Notes under the pieces: model-generated
Told to the model about the DNA's origin: nothing
What the model saw: only the letters and a program-made list of their open reading frames with translations
Database searches by the model: none
DNA from: Lichenicoccus sp965213775
Lineage (GTDB): Bacteria > Pseudomonadota > Alphaproteobacteria > Acetobacterales > Acetobacteraceae
Assembly (NCBI GenBank): GCA_965213775.1
Contig: CBDCAC010000004.1
Span: 1-64,000 of the forward strand
Direction: 5' to 3'
Length of the DNA stretch: 64,000 nt
Shown: piece after piece, positions 26,960 through 36,111 of the stretch
How the letters are laid out: each line of letters starts with the position of its first letter
Numbering within the stretch: the first letter of the stretch is position 1
Position numbers and translations under genes: made by a program

Positions 26960-27316
26960 TCAGGCGAGGGCCGCCTGCACCTTGCCGACGATCTCGGCGA
27001 AGCTCGCCGCGTCATCGTAGGCGATGGCCGCGAGCACCTTGCGGTCGATCTCGATCCCGGCCTTGTCCAGCCCATGGATGAACACGCTGTAGGTCAGGCC
27101 GTGCTCGCGCACCGCGGCGTTGATGCGCTGGATCCACAGCCCGCGGAAGTCGCGCTTCTTGTTGCGACGGTCGCGATAGGCGTACTGCAGCGACTTCTCC
27201 AGACGCTCCAGGGCGATGCGGTAGTTGGTCGAGGAACGACCCACGAAGCCCTTCGACGCGGCGAGGACCTTCTTGTGGCGGGCGTGGGTGGTGACGCCCC
27301 GCTTGACGCGTGCCAT
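26960..27316 (-). CDS. rplT: 50S ribosomal protein L20
   Basis: A 118-residue basic protein of standard length, starting MARVKRGVTTHARHKKVL and containing the RRNKKRDFRGLWIQRINAA core. L20 is needed early in 50S assembly and in several bacteria represses its own operon by binding the leader. It follows rpmI after 14 bases. Confidence 0.98.
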   Translation of the reverse strand: MARVKRGVTTHARHKKVLAASKGFVGRSSTNYRIALERLEKSLQYAYRDRRNKKRDFRGLWIQRINAAVREHGLTYSVFIHGLDKAGIEIDRKVLAAIAYDDAASFAEIVGKVQAALA

Positions 27317-27330
27317 GGCTTAGATGCTCC

Positions 27331-27534
27331 TCATGCCAGCCCGTAGGGGGCCCACTGCTTCACCGTCTTGCCGTCCATCTCGGTCAGCGTCTGGGAGCCG
27401 CGGTTGGTCCGCTTCATCTTCTGCGGGCGGTTGATCAGGCCGTGGCGCTTGTTGCCGGGTCCGGCGAGCACCTTGCCGGTCGCGGTGATCTTGAACCGCT
27501 TCTTGACCGACGACTTGGTCTTCATCTTGGGCAT
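27331..27534 (-). CDS. rpmI: 50S ribosomal protein L35
   Basis: A 67-residue protein starting MPKMKTKSSVKKRFK, with the invariant GKRH-like NKRHGL and KMKRTNRG stretches. The start at 27534 is preceded by GAAGGAGA. It is normally preceded by infC, but here the upstream neighbour on the same strand is guaA, so initiation factor 3 is encoded elsewhere. Confidence 0.97.
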   Translation of the reverse strand: MPKMKTKSSVKKRFKITATGKVLAGPGNKRHGLINRPQKMKRTNRGSQTLTEMDGKTVKQWAPYGLA

Positions 27535-27728
27535 TTCGCTCTCCTTCTGGATCGCTGCCAAGGCCCGGACCGGGCCGCACGGCAGCCGTCGCGGCCGGGC
27601 ATGCCCACCAGGCCCGGACGCGCGAACAGGGGCGGGTGTATAGAGGGCCGACGCCGCCGCTTCAAGTGCCGCCCGGCTCGTCATGTCGATCCGGCCGACG
27701 AGGTGTCGCGAGGCGCCGGACACGCCGG

Positions 27729-29300
27729 TCACTCCCACTCGATGGTGCCGGGCGGCTTGGAGGTGATGTCGTAGGTCACCCGGTTGATGCCGCGCACCTC
27801 GTTGACGATGCGGCCGGCCACGCGGTTCAGGAAGCCCATGTCGAAGGGATAGATCTCGGCCGTCATGCCGTCGGTGCTGGTCACCGCGCGCAGCGCGCAG
27901 GCCTGGTCGTAGGTGCGGCTATCGCCCATGACGCCGACGGTGCGCACCGGCAGCAGCACCGCGAAGGCCTGCCAGATCGCGTCGTAGAGGCCGGCGGCGC
28001 GGATCTCCTCGAGGAAGATGCTGTCGACGCGACGCAGCAGCGCCAGGCCGTCGCGCGACAAGGCGCCGGGCATGCGGATCGCCAGTCCCGGTCCCGGGAA
28101 CGGGTGGCGTCCGACGATGCTGTCCGGGAGGCCGAGCTCGCGCCCGAGCACGCGCACCTCGTCCTTGAACAGCTCGCGCAGCGGCTCGACCAGCTTCATG
28201 CGCATGCGTTCGGGCAGGCCGCCCACGTTGTGGTGCGACTTGATCGTCACCGACGGGCCGCCGGTGAAGCTGACGCTCTCGATCACGTCCGGATACAGGG
28301 TGCCCTGGGCGAGGAAGTCGGCCCCGCCGAGCTTGCGCGCCTCTTCGTCGAACACGTCGATGAACAACCTGCCGATGGTCTTGCGCTTGGTCTCGGGGTC
28401 GGTGACGCCTTCCAGGGCCGACAGGAACAGCTCGCTCGCGTCGCGGTGGATCAGCGTGATGTTAAAGCGGTCGCGGAAGGTGCGGACCACCTCTTCGCCC
28501 TCGCCGGCGCGCAGCATGCCGTGATCGACGAAGATGCAGGTGAGCTGCTCGCTGATCGCCGCGTGGATCAGCACCGCCGCGACCGAGGAATCCACCCCGC
28601 CCGACAGGCCGCAGATCACCCGCGACGCGCCGACCTGGGCGCGGATGCGCGCGATCTCCATGTCGCGGAACCCGGCCATGGTCCAGGTGCCGCGGCAGCC
28701 GGCGACCTCGTGGGTGAAGTTGCGCAGCAGTGTCGCACCATGCGGCGTGTGCACCACCTCGGGGTGGAACATCAGGCCGTACAGTCGACGCGCCTCGTCG
28801 GCGATGATCGCGTACGGCGCCCCCTCGCTGGCCGCGACCGTCCGGAACCCCGGCGGCAGGCGGCTGACCCGGTCGCCATGGCTCATCCATACCTGCTCGC
28901 GGCCGCCGCGCTGCCAGGTGCCGCGCAGCAGCGCAGACTCCTCCAGGATGTCGACGTGGGCGCGGCCGAACTCGCGATGCTCCGAAGCCAGCACCTCGCC
29001 GCCGAGCTGGGCGCACATCGCCATCTGGCCGTAGCAGATGCCGAGCACCGGCACGCCGAGCGCGAACAGCGCGTCGGGCGCGCGCGGCGAGCCCGCCTCC
29101 GGCACGCTGGCGGGACCGCCGGAGAGGATGACGGCGCGCGGCGCGAAGCTGCGTATCCGCTCGATGGTCGCAGCGTACGGCCAGATCTCGCAGTAGACGC
29201 CGCTCTCGCGCACCCGGCGGGCGATCAGCTGGGTGACCTGGCTGCCGAAATCCAGGATCAGGACGCGGTCATCGTGCAGTGTCTGTTCCAGCGGCTTCAT
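27729..29300 (-). CDS. guaA: GMP synthase (glutamine-hydrolysing)
   Basis: A 523-residue two-domain enzyme converting XMP to GMP. The N-terminal class I amidotransferase has the nucleophile Cys in LGICYGQMA and the His-Pro-Glu of MFHPEVVHTP. The C-terminal ATP-pyrophosphatase has the PP-loop SGGVDSSV, and the dimerisation domain ends NRVTYDITSKPPGTIEWE. The ATG at 29300 gives the normal length; the frame stays open 26 codons upstream without homology. Confidence 0.98.
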   Translation of the reverse strand: MKPLEQTLHDDRVLILDFGSQVTQLIARRVRESGVYCEIWPYAATIERIRSFAPRAVILSGGPASVPEAGSPRAPDALFALGVPVLGICYGQMAMCAQLGGEVLASEHREFGRAHVDILEESALLRGTWQRGGREQVWMSHGDRVSRLPPGFRTVAASEGAPYAIIADEARRLYGLMFHPEVVHTPHGATLLRNFTHEVAGCRGTWTMAGFRDMEIARIRAQVGASRVICGLSGGVDSSVAAVLIHAAISEQLTCIFVDHGMLRAGEGEEVVRTFRDRFNITLIHRDASELFLSALEGVTDPETKRKTIGRLFIDVFDEEARKLGGADFLAQGTLYPDVIESVSFTGGPSVTIKSHHNVGGLPERMRMKLVEPLRELFKDEVRVLGRELGLPDSIVGRHPFPGPGLAIRMPGALSRDGLALLRRVDSIFLEEIRAAGLYDAIWQAFAVLLPVRTVGVMGDSRTYDQACALRAVTSTDGMTAEIYPFDMGFLNRVAGRIVNEVRGINRVTYDITSKPPGTIEWE

Positions 29301-29472
29301 CTCGGATGCCTTCGACGGGTGGCCGGGCGCGGGACTGCCCGGCTTCCAGCCCCGGCTTGCAGCATGGCCCGGCATCACGCAAGCATCGGCTGCGCCGGAC
29401 AGCTACCCGCTGGCAGGCATCCGGCCAGCGGCCTAGAGTCCGGTGCAGCTTCGAGCAGCACCGGATCCCGTC

Positions 29473-29880
29473 ATGCGCCTGCCGTTCCTCCTCGTCAGCG
29501 TCGCGGTCTCGGGCATGACCGTGACGGCAGCGGCGACCGGGGCGCCCGATCTCGTCGGCCGCTGGACGGGCAGCCTGCATACGCTGCAGGGGCTGTGTCC
29601 GGAGCAGGGCCGCTCGACGCTGCTGATTGACCGCAAGCACCTGAGCTTCGCGCCGGCGGACGGCGCGCTGGTGCTGCACGGCAGACGCGGCACCGACCCG
29701 AGCCGCCTGCACGCCCAGCTCAGCCTGCCGGGGGTGGACCACAAGCCGGTGCCGATGGTGTTCGAGGGCCATCCCGACGGCGACGCCATCGCGGGGCTCT
29801 ACGGCACCCCCACCTGCCGGGCGACGATCCGCCTCCAGCGTCCGCAAGACCGGCCGCTGCAGCGTGCGCTTGGCCGCTGA
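29473..29880 (+). CDS. Small secreted protein, unknown function
   Basis: A 135-residue protein with a clear Sec signal peptide (MRLPFLLVSVAVSGMTVTAAA). The mature part contains two Cys residues (GLCPEQG and PTCRATIRL) that could form a disulfide, and a beta-rich, lipocalin-like pattern (DLVGRWTGSL, ...IAGLYGTPTC). No family is recognised with confidence. A small CCCC-TGA-GGGG hairpin lies just after the stop, before tRNA-Arg. Confidence 0.65.
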   Translation: MRLPFLLVSVAVSGMTVTAAATGAPDLVGRWTGSLHTLQGLCPEQGRSTLLIDRKHLSFAPADGALVLHGRRGTDPSRLHAQLSLPGVDHKPVPMVFEGHPDGDAIAGLYGTPTCRATIRLQRPQDRPLQRALGR

Positions 29881-29955
29881 GCGGGATGCCCCCTGAGGGG
29901 TTGCCCGAAGGGGTTGCACCGTCCGGTCATGTGGGTTAACTCCGCGCCCACGGCG

Positions 29956-30029
29956 GCACCCGTAGCTCAATTGGATAGAGCACCAGACTACGAATCTGGG
30001 GGTTGGAAGTTCGAGTCTTTCCGGGTGCG
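29956..30029 (+). tRNA. tRNA-Arg(ACG)
   Basis: The sequence folds as a cloverleaf with GCACCCG/CGGGTGC acceptor stem, TAGCTCAATTGGATAGAGCA D-arm and anticodon loop CTACGAA (anticodon ACG, read as ICG after deamination). The T-arm contains AGTTCGAGTCT. The discriminator is G; the next bases are CCG, so CCA is not encoded and must be added enzymatically. Confidence 0.96.
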
Positions 30030-30084
30030 CCGAGATCGCGAACGGACAGCATCGCCGGGACTGGCCGCGGAAGGAACACGCGTC

Positions 30085-30546
30085 GTGGAACAGCGGGCAG
30101 ATCCGGTCGATCTGATCGAGACGCTGCGCGGCCTGCTCGCGGGCGAGACCGACCTGATCGCCAACGCCGCCAACACCGCGGCCCTGCTGTTCGAGCGGCT
30201 GCCCGACATCAACTGGGCGGGCTTCTATTTCCTGCGCGGCGAAGAGCTGGTGCTCGGCCCGTTCCAGGGACGCGTCGCGTGCGTGCGCATCGGGCTCGGC
30301 CGCGGCGTCTGCGGCACCGCGGCGGCGCGACGCGAGAGCATCGTGGTCGCGGACGTCCACGCCTTTCCAGGGCACATCGCCTGCGATGCCGCGTCCCGGT
30401 CGGAGATCGTGGTGCCGCTGCTGCGGCAGGAGCGGCTGGTCGGCGTGCTGGATATCGACAGCCCGGTGCCCGCGCGCTTCACCAAGGCGGATAGGGTGCT
30501 GTGCGAGCAGGTCGCGGCAATGCTGATGCAGGCGTCGCGGCCATAG
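30085..30546 (+). CDS. GAF-domain free methionine-(R)-sulfoxide reductase
   Basis: A 153-residue GAF protein of the fRMsr type. Three Cys at residues 66, 76 and 100 (VACVRIG, GVCGTAA, HIACDAASRSE) have the same spacing as the catalytic and resolving cysteines of the E. coli enzyme, and NWAGFYF marks the substrate cage. It reduces free methionine-(R)-sulfoxide using thioredoxin. The GTG start at 30085 follows GGAAGGAA. The frame is open upstream through the tRNA, which is not coding. A NUDIX gene follows after 8 bases. Confidence 0.87.
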   Translation: MEQRADPVDLIETLRGLLAGETDLIANAANTAALLFERLPDINWAGFYFLRGEELVLGPFQGRVACVRIGLGRGVCGTAAARRESIVVADVHAFPGHIACDAASRSEIVVPLLRQERLVGVLDIDSPVPARFTKADRVLCEQVAAMLMQASRP

Positions 30547-30554
30547 ACCGACCG

Positions 30555-30971
30555 GTGGCCGGGGCGCTCGCGGTGATGCTGCACCGGCGCCGGCTGTTGC
30601 TGGTGCGGCGCCGGGATCCGCCGGATGCCGGCCTGTGGGGCTGCCCCGGCGGCAAGGTCGACGGCGGCGAGACGATCCAGCACGCCGCCGTGCGGGAGCT
30701 GCGCGAGGAGACCGGCATCCTGGCGCGTCCGCTCCGGCTCCTGACCCCGTTCGAGGTGATCCGTCGTGACGACGAAGGGGGGCTGGTGGCTCATTTCATC
30801 CTGTTGCCGGTGCTCTGCGAGTGGCTGTCCGGAACCCCGACCGCCGCCAGCGACGCGCTCGACGCCGCCTGGTTCGAGATCGACAGCCTCGAACAGTGGC
30901 GATCCAGGCTGTCCGAGCGAGTGCCGGCGCTGGCGCACGAGGCCCTGACCTGGAGTGACCGTCTCAGGTGA
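30555..30971 (+). CDS. NUDIX hydrolase
   Basis: A 138-residue NUDIX protein. The complete Nudix box is visible (GGKVDGGETIQHAAVRELREETGI), preceded by LLLVRRRDPPDAGLWGCPGG. It resembles MutT/ADP-ribose-pyrophosphatase-type 'housecleaning' enzymes; the substrate is not predictable. GTG at 30555 is 8 bases after the upstream stop and fits coupled expression; GTG at 30501 would overlap the upstream gene. The 3' end overlaps the convergent motA gene by 8 bases. Confidence 0.85.
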   Translation: MAGALAVMLHRRRLLLVRRRDPPDAGLWGCPGGKVDGGETIQHAAVRELREETGILARPLRLLTPFEVIRRDDEGGLVAHFILLPVLCEWLSGTPTAASDALDAAWFEIDSLEQWRSRLSERVPALAHEALTWSDRLR

Positions 30972-31830
30972 TGTCGAGCGACTGGATCACCGTCTCGATC
31001 TCGACGAAGCTCGGCATGTGCGCGTTGGGCACCATCTTGCGGCCGCTCTCCACGCTGACCTGCGCCGGATGGCCATGCAGGTGCGCCACCAGCACCGCTC
31101 GGATCAGCTCGAAATACTTCGCCTCCTCCATCACCACGTCGCGCAGCCTGGCCGCCACCGGCGCCACGACGCCGTAGGCCAGCAGCACGCCGAGGAAGGT
31201 GCCGACCAGGGCGCCGCCGATCATCTCGCCGAGCACCGCCGGCGGCTGGTTGATGTGCGACATGGTCTTGATGACGCCGAGCACCGCCGCGACGATGCCC
31301 AGTGCCGGCAGCGCGTCGGACATGCTCTGCAGCGCGTGGCAGGGATGCAGCTCCTCGGCCAGGGTCTTCTTGAGCTCGCGCGCGATGACGTCGTCGATCT
31401 GGTGCGGGTCGTCCACGTTCATGCCGACCATGCGCAGATAGTCGCAGATCATGCTGCTGGCGTGATGATTGGACAGGATCCTCGGGAACTTGGCGAAGGC
31501 GCTGCTGGTCTGCGGGTTCTCGATGTGCGGCTCGAGCGCCATCACCCCGCGGGTGCCGGCGAGGCGGACGAGGAAATACAGCAGGCTGAGCATCTCGATG
31601 TATTCCGGCTTCTTGTACGACGAGCCCTTGATCACCTTCTTCAGGCCGGCGATCGTGTGCTTCACGTCGTGCATCGAGTTGGCCATGACGAAGGTGCCGA
31701 TGGCGGCCCCCAGGATGCTCATCAGCTCGAACGGCATCGAGCCGAACAACGGTCCGAGTGCGCCGCCGGAGGCGACGAAGCTGCCGAACACGCAGGCGAG
31801 CAGGAAGACCAGGCCACCGATGGTCAGCAT
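30964..31830 (-). CDS. motA: Flagellar motor stator protein MotA
   Basis: A 288-residue membrane protein with four TM segments: two at the N-terminus (LTIGGLVFLLACVFGSFVASGG and neighbours) and two near residues 170-220 (LPALGIVAAVLGVIKTM, GTFLGVLLAYGVVAP). The cytoplasmic loop carries the charged residues that contact FliG. With MotB it forms the proton-driven stator. It lies just downstream of motB on the same strand in order motB-motA (stop to start 10 bases in genome orientation, motA being upstream in transcription: 31830 start, motB begins at 32866). MotB precedes it. Confidence 0.95.
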   Translation of the reverse strand: MLTIGGLVFLLACVFGSFVASGGALGPLFGSMPFELMSILGAAIGTFVMANSMHDVKHTIAGLKKVIKGSSYKKPEYIEMLSLLYFLVRLAGTRGVMALEPHIENPQTSSAFAKFPRILSNHHASSMICDYLRMVGMNVDDPHQIDDVIARELKKTLAEELHPCHALQSMSDALPALGIVAAVLGVIKTMSHINQPPAVLGEMIGGALVGTFLGVLLAYGVVAPVAARLRDVVMEEAKYFELIRAVLVAHLHGHPAQVSVESGRKMVPNAHMPSFVEIETVIQSLDIT

Positions 31831-31840
31831 CGCATGACGC

Positions 31841-32866
31841 TCACTGCGCGGCGGAGACGGGTGGCTGCGGCCAGGCGCGGTGCAGCGTCAGCACGACGCG
31901 ACGGTTGGCGGCGGCCAGCGGATCGGCAGGCAGCAGCAGCTTGCGGTCGGCGTAGCCGGTGACGTTGCTCAGCCTGGTGTCGGGAAGACCCGCCGCCGCC
32001 AGCACGTCGCGGGCCGCGTCGGCGCGCCCCGACGAGAGGCTCCAGTTCGAGGGACTGCCGGTACGGTAGGGTGCGGCGTCGGTATAGCCGTCGATCGAGA
32101 CCGGCTCGGGCATCGTCTTGATGAAATGCCCGGCCACCCGCAGCAGCGCGCGCGCACGCGGCGTCGGCGCCGTCGAGCCGCTGTCGAACATCGGCTGATG
32201 CTCGGCATCCATGATCTGGATGCGCAGGCCGTCGGGCGTGACGTCGATCGCCATCTGCCCGCCGACGCCGGACAGCTCGGGATCGTGCGCCACCGCGTCG
32301 CGCAGCCGCCGTGCGGCGTCACGCATCGCCTTGTCTTCGGCGGCCGCGCGGGTGGCGGCGCTGCCCTGACCATCGGACGCATGGTCGGCGGCATGATCGG
32401 CTGGGGGCGGCGAGGCGGGCGTGCTCGCGATGCCGGCGGGAGCGCCGGCCGGGCCAGGCGACTCCTCGGCAGTGCCGGTATCGGGATCGCCGTCATTCTC
32501 CGTCTTGCTGGTGTCGCCGTGGGCAGAGAGGGTCGCGAGCTGCATCGGGCCCTGGTCGACCAGTTGCGCGGCATCGGCGACCGGGCTTGCGCCGCCAGGC
32601 ACCATGCCGGCATTGGAGAAGCCGTGTTCCACCTCGGCCATCGGGCTGAAATAGGCGGCGATGCCGCGACGCTGCTGGTCCGTGGTCGCGTTCAGCAGCC
32701 ACATCAGCAGGAAGAACGCCATCATCGCGGTCACGAAGTCGGCGTACGCCACCTTCCAGGCGCCGCCGTGATGGCCGCCCTCGACGATCTCCTCCCTGCG
32801 GACGATGATGCTGGGACGGGACTTGCGCGGATCGCCGGATCGTTTGCCGCCTCCCGTGCCCGCCAT
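31841..32866 (-). CDS. motB: Flagellar motor stator protein MotB
   Basis: A 341-residue protein. A basic N-terminus (PSIIVRREEIVEGGHHGGAWKVAYADFVTAMMAFFLLMWLL) contains the single TM helix with the proton-accepting Asp in AYADF. A Pro/Ala/Asp-rich periplasmic linker follows, then an OmpA-like peptidoglycan-binding domain (SIDGYTDAAPY, RADAARDVLAAAGL, NRRVVLTLH). The ATG at 32866 gives the typical MotB start; the frame continues upstream without homology. It is transcribed first, with motA following 10 bases after its stop. Confidence 0.94.
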   Translation of the reverse strand: MAGTGGGKRSGDPRKSRPSIIVRREEIVEGGHHGGAWKVAYADFVTAMMAFFLLMWLLNATTDQQRRGIAAYFSPMAEVEHGFSNAGMVPGGASPVADAAQLVDQGPMQLATLSAHGDTSKTENDGDPDTGTAEESPGPAGAPAGIASTPASPPPADHAADHASDGQGSAATRAAAEDKAMRDAARRLRDAVAHDPELSGVGGQMAIDVTPDGLRIQIMDAEHQPMFDSGSTAPTPRARALLRVAGHFIKTMPEPVSIDGYTDAAPYRTGSPSNWSLSSGRADAARDVLAAAGLPDTRLSNVTGYADRKLLLPADPLAAANRRVVLTLHRAWPQPPVSAAQ

Positions 32867-32921
32867 GCGCCGTCCCCTGATCCGTCGAGACGCATGGTGG
32901 CGCAGGCGAGTTAAGCGACTG

Positions 32922-34478
32922 CTAACGGTGCGCCGACGGCAGTCGCACGAACTGCGCGCGCAGGGCTTCCGGCAGTCCGGCACGCACCGTGACGCGGTAG
33001 ACGCGGTAGCTCTCCGCGATCCGCCCGCCACGACCGCGCCGCAGCTCGCCCACAAAAACAGCGTGCGAGAACAATTGCTTGTCGGGAGCATCGCGGCGTC
33101 GCAGCGACTGCAACAGCAGGCCGTCGCCGCCCCCGACATCCGGATGCGGCAGCGCGAACAGGCGCCAGCGCGGCGCCGCCGCGAGCACCACGCCGCCCGG
33201 TAACGAATACGCGAGTTCGCTGGCGAGGCCGTACTCGTCGGCGACGATGAAGCCGGCGGCGGGACGATCGGCCCTCGCCAGCGCCGCCACCTGGCGGGCC
33301 AGCCCCTGCCAGCCGGCCAGGCGCACCAGCGTGATGTCGAGCTTGCGCGGCAGCGGCAGCGGCGCCGCGGTGGACTGGACATACACCAGGGCGGTCAGCA
33401 GCAGGCCGCAGGCGGCGGCGCCGCGCCAGCGCCAGTGCAGCGACGCCGCCGCGATCGCGCAGGCGGGATACAGCAGGCCAGGCCAGTTCGCCTGCACCCG
33501 GTCGCCCAGCGCGTGCTCGATGAACACCAGTGCCGCGGGAACCGTCACGAACGCCAGCAGCGAACACCCTGGCGGCCCGGACCAGGGATGGCGCGCGATC
33601 CGGACCATGCCGGACACGAACAGCGCGAAGATCAGCGGCGTGGCCAGGCCGACCTGGCCGCCGAGCAGTTCGGCGAGGTTGCGCGCGGCGTCCGCGGGAT
33701 GCCACGCGCCGGTGCGGCCGCCCTGCTTGAGGAAGCTCGCCCAGCCATGCGCCGCGTTCCAGCGCAGCACCGGCGAGAACAGCAGCAGCGCGATCAGACC
33801 GCCGAGCCAGGGCCACGGCGTGCGCAGCCACCGGCGTCCCTCCCGCGTCGCGACCAGCCACAGCGTCAGCCCGCCGCCGGGCAGCAGGACGGTGTATTTG
33901 CTGTCGAGCGCCAGCCCGATCGCGAGCCCGGCGGCCAGCCACCACCTGCCGTCGCGGGTCGCGATCACCCGGCCCAGCGCGCATAGCGCCGCGGTCCAGA
34001 ACAATAGCAGCGGGGTGTCGGGCGTGATGGTCACCGCACCCGCACCGAGCAGCAGGGTCGCGTTCAGCAGCGCCGCCGCGACCAGCGGGCACTCGCCGCG
34101 CCGCACCGGTGCGGCGTCGAGCAGGTCGGCGCAGGCGGCCGCCAGCAGCAGGGTGCCGCAGCCGGCGGCGAGCGGCGAGAGCAGGCGCACGCCCAGTGCG
34201 GTGTCGCCGAGCAGCCAGGTGCCGGCGCGGATCCACAGCGCCGTCATCGGCGGATGATCGAGATAGCCCGGCGCCAGCGCGCGCGACCAGGTCCAGTAAT
34301 AGGCCTCGTCGGGAGACAGGGAAGAGCTGCCGGCGACCAGCAGGCGCAGCGCGGTGAGCGCCGCCAACGCTGCCAGCCACGGCGCCCTGGGCCATGGGAT
34401 CCTGGGCCATGGGATCCTGCGCCATGGGATCCTGGGCCAGCCGACGGGCCGCAGCATACGCCGCGGCTTAAGGCGCAT
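32922..34478 (-). CDS. Polyprenol-sugar glycosyltransferase, ArnT/PMT_2-like (GT83-type)
   Basis: A 518-residue integral membrane protein with about ten TM segments. The first periplasmic loop carries the signature SLSPDEAYYWTWSRALAPGYLDHPPM, where the DEAYYW acidic pair is the presumed catalytic site of the dolichyl-phosphate-mannose/ArnT superfamily. These enzymes move sugars from undecaprenyl phosphate to lipid A, glycans or proteins. The N-terminus contains Trp-Pro-Arg-Ile-Pro repeats from a 15-bp tandem repeat. The ATG overlaps the upstream GT2/GtrA stop by 1 base (TGATG), and that neighbour probably makes the polyprenyl-phosphate sugar donor. Confidence 0.85.
   Translation of the reverse strand: MRLKPRRMLRPVGWPRIPWRRIPWPRIPWPRAPWLAALAALTALRLLVAGSSSLSPDEAYYWTWSRALAPGYLDHPPMTALWIRAGTWLLGDTALGVRLLSPLAAGCGTLLLAAACADLLDAAPVRRGECPLVAAALLNATLLLGAGAVTITPDTPLLLFWTAALCALGRVIATRDGRWWLAAGLAIGLALDSKYTVLLPGGGLTLWLVATREGRRWLRTPWPWLGGLIALLLFSPVLRWNAAHGWASFLKQGGRTGAWHPADAARNLAELLGGQVGLATPLIFALFVSGMVRIARHPWSGPPGCSLLAFVTVPAALVFIEHALGDRVQANWPGLLYPACAIAAASLHWRWRGAAACGLLLTALVYVQSTAAPLPLPRKLDITLVRLAGWQGLARQVAALARADRPAAGFIVADEYGLASELAYSLPGGVVLAAAPRWRLFALPHPDVGGGDGLLLQSLRRRDAPDKQLFSHAVFVGELRRGRGGRIAESYRVYRVTVRAGLPEALRAQFVRLPSAHR
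34376..34435. repeat. 15-bp tandem repeat in the 5' end of the ArnT-like gene
   Basis: Three near-identical GCCATGGGATCCTGG units preceded by one degenerate unit encode repeats of Pro-Arg-Ile-Pro-Trp on the minus strand, just before the first TM helix. The unit preserves the reading frame. Confidence 0.88.
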
Positions 34479-35590
34479 CAGCGCATGCGCCAGATCAGGG
34501 TCGAGGAGACGGCGTAGTTCCACACCACGCTGATCGCGGCACCCGCAGCCCCGGCGAAGTCCCAGCCGCGATGGTTGGCGATCAGCGCCGTCGCGATGCC
34601 GACATTGGCGATGGCGCCCATCCCGCACACCAGCATGAACACGCTCAGCCCGGCCCACAGCCTGCGGCCGCGCAGGCGACGGTCGCGGTAGGTCAGGGAG
34701 TTGTTGAGCCCGAAATTGGCGACCATGGACACCAGGGTCGCGATGATCTGGGCGGCGGCGAAGTCCGACCCGCATAGCCGTGCCGCGTCCAGCACGGCCA
34801 GATTGACCGCGACCCCCACCGCGCCGACCAGGGCGAAGGCGAGGAAGCGCATCGGCAGCAGGCCGTGCGCCGCCTTGTCCAGCAGCATGGCGGCGAACTG
34901 CACCAGCACCAGCGCGTCCAGCTTGCTCTCGCCGGCGGCGCGCTGCCTGAAGTGGCAGGGCACCTCCATCACCCGCGGCGGCCTGGGCGCGCTCAGGATC
35001 AGGTCGAGCAGGATCTTGAAGCCGGTGGCGCTGAGCCGGGGCGACAGCTGCTCGAAATAGCTGCGGCGACAGGCGAAGAAGCCGCTCATCGGGTCGCTCA
35101 GACGCACCGGCAGCACGGTCTGCGCCAGCCGGATGCCGAGCTCCGACAGCTGTCGCCGCCAGGGTGCCGACAGGCCCTCACTGTCGCCGCCGCACACGTG
35201 CCGGCTGCCGACCGCGATGTCGCAGCGCCCGTCGCGCACCGCATCGACCATGACGGCGAGCCGCGTCTCGTCATGCTGCAGGTCGCCGTCCATCACCGCG
35301 ATGAACTCGGCCGACGAAGCCAGCACGCCTTCGATCACGGCCGAGGACAGGCCGCGCCTGCCGATGCGGCGCAGGCCGCGCACGCGCGGATCGGCGGCGG
35401 CCAGGGTCCGGATCTCGGCGGCAGTGCCGTCCGGGCTGTCATCGTCGACGAACACCACTTCCCAGCGGCGTCCGGACAGTGCCGCGGCGAGGGCCGCAAC
35501 CATCGGGCGCACGTTCTCGCGCTCCTGGTAGCAGGGCACCACGATGCTGAGCTGCGGCGAACCCGAGAGCACCGGCACCGAAGCCGTCAT
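34478..35590 (-). CDS. GT2 polyprenyl-phosphate glycosyltransferase fused to a GtrA-like membrane domain
   Basis: A 370-residue protein. Residues about 12-230 are a GT-A transferase of the dolichol-phosphate mannose synthase type (LSIVVPCYQERENV, VFVDDDSPDGT, VMDGDLQHD). Residues about 245-370 contain four TM helices matching GtrA (FLAFALVGAVGVAVNLAVLD, NFGLNNSLTYRDR). Such fusions make a polyprenyl-phosphate sugar and help flip it. The adjacent ArnT-like gene, translationally coupled by a TGATG overlap, is the likely user of the product. The ATG at 35590 directly precedes the conserved N-terminus. Confidence 0.88.
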   Translation of the reverse strand: MTASVPVLSGSPQLSIVVPCYQERENVRPMVAALAAALSGRRWEVVFVDDDSPDGTAAEIRTLAAADPRVRGLRRIGRRGLSSAVIEGVLASSAEFIAVMDGDLQHDETRLAVMVDAVRDGRCDIAVGSRHVCGGDSEGLSAPWRRQLSELGIRLAQTVLPVRLSDPMSGFFACRRSYFEQLSPRLSATGFKILLDLILSAPRPPRVMEVPCHFRQRAAGESKLDALVLVQFAAMLLDKAAHGLLPMRFLAFALVGAVGVAVNLAVLDAARLCGSDFAAAQIIATLVSMVANFGLNNSLTYRDRRLRGRRLWAGLSVFMLVCGMGAIANVGIATALIANHRGWDFAGAAGAAISVVWNYAVSSTLIWRMR

Positions 35591-35610
35591 GGCGGGCGCG
35601 GACACGGGTC

Positions 35611-36111
35611 TCAGCGCGGATCGATCGGCACGCCGGCGAGATCGCGGCTGGTGCGTATGGTCTGCAGGGTCTGCACGCGGCTGACCTGCGCCGCTTCCGT
35701 CAGGCGCCTGGTGAGCTGGTTCTCGTGCGCAGTGTCGCGTGCCATCAGGCGCAGCAGGAAATCGCCGCCGCCACGGATCATGTGGCACTCGCGCACTTCC
35801 GGCCAGTCCGCCACCAGCGCCTCGAACCCGGCCAGCACCGCGTCGCGCTGGCTGTCGAGGCCGATCAGGGCGAAGAACATGATCGGCCAGCCGAGCAGTT
35901 GCGGATCGCTGTCGCCGTGGTAGCCGCGGATCACGCCCAGCTCCTCCAGCCGGCGCACCCGGCGCAGGCAGGGCGGCGCCGAGATTCCGGCGCGACGGGC
36001 CAGCTCGACGTTGGTGATGCGGCCGTCCTGCTGGAGCTCGGCCACGATCCGCCGGTCGATGGCGTCAAGCTCGGTCACGCGGGTCGTGTCCATCATCTGT
36101 TCGGAAGTCAT
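35611..36111 (-). CDS. Lrp/AsnC-family transcriptional regulator
   Basis: A 166-residue regulator. It has an N-terminal winged HTH (LDAIDRRIVAELQQDGRITNVELARRAGISAPPCLRRVRRLE) and a C-terminal RAM ligand-binding domain (ECHMIRGGGDFLLRLMA). Members sense amino acids. It is divergent from trxB across the 144-base gap 36112-36255, which must hold both promoters. The ATG at 36111 was chosen; ATG at 36093 would remove six residues. Confidence 0.92.
   Translation of the reverse strand: MTSEQMMDTTRVTELDAIDRRIVAELQQDGRITNVELARRAGISAPPCLRRVRRLEELGVIRGYHGDSDPQLLGWPIMFFALIGLDSQRDAVLAGFEALVADWPEVRECHMIRGGGDFLLRLMARDTAHENQLTRRLTEAAQVSRVQTLQTIRTSRDLAGVPIDPR

Noticed and set aside
23762..27346. A 1,194-codon open frame on the plus strand
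   Set aside because: It is antisense to pheT, pheS and rplT, has Arg/Gln/Ala-biased composition typical of shadows in GC-rich DNA, and shows no domain.
27535..27728. infC upstream of rpmI
   Set aside because: No IF3 sequence is present; the next gene is guaA.
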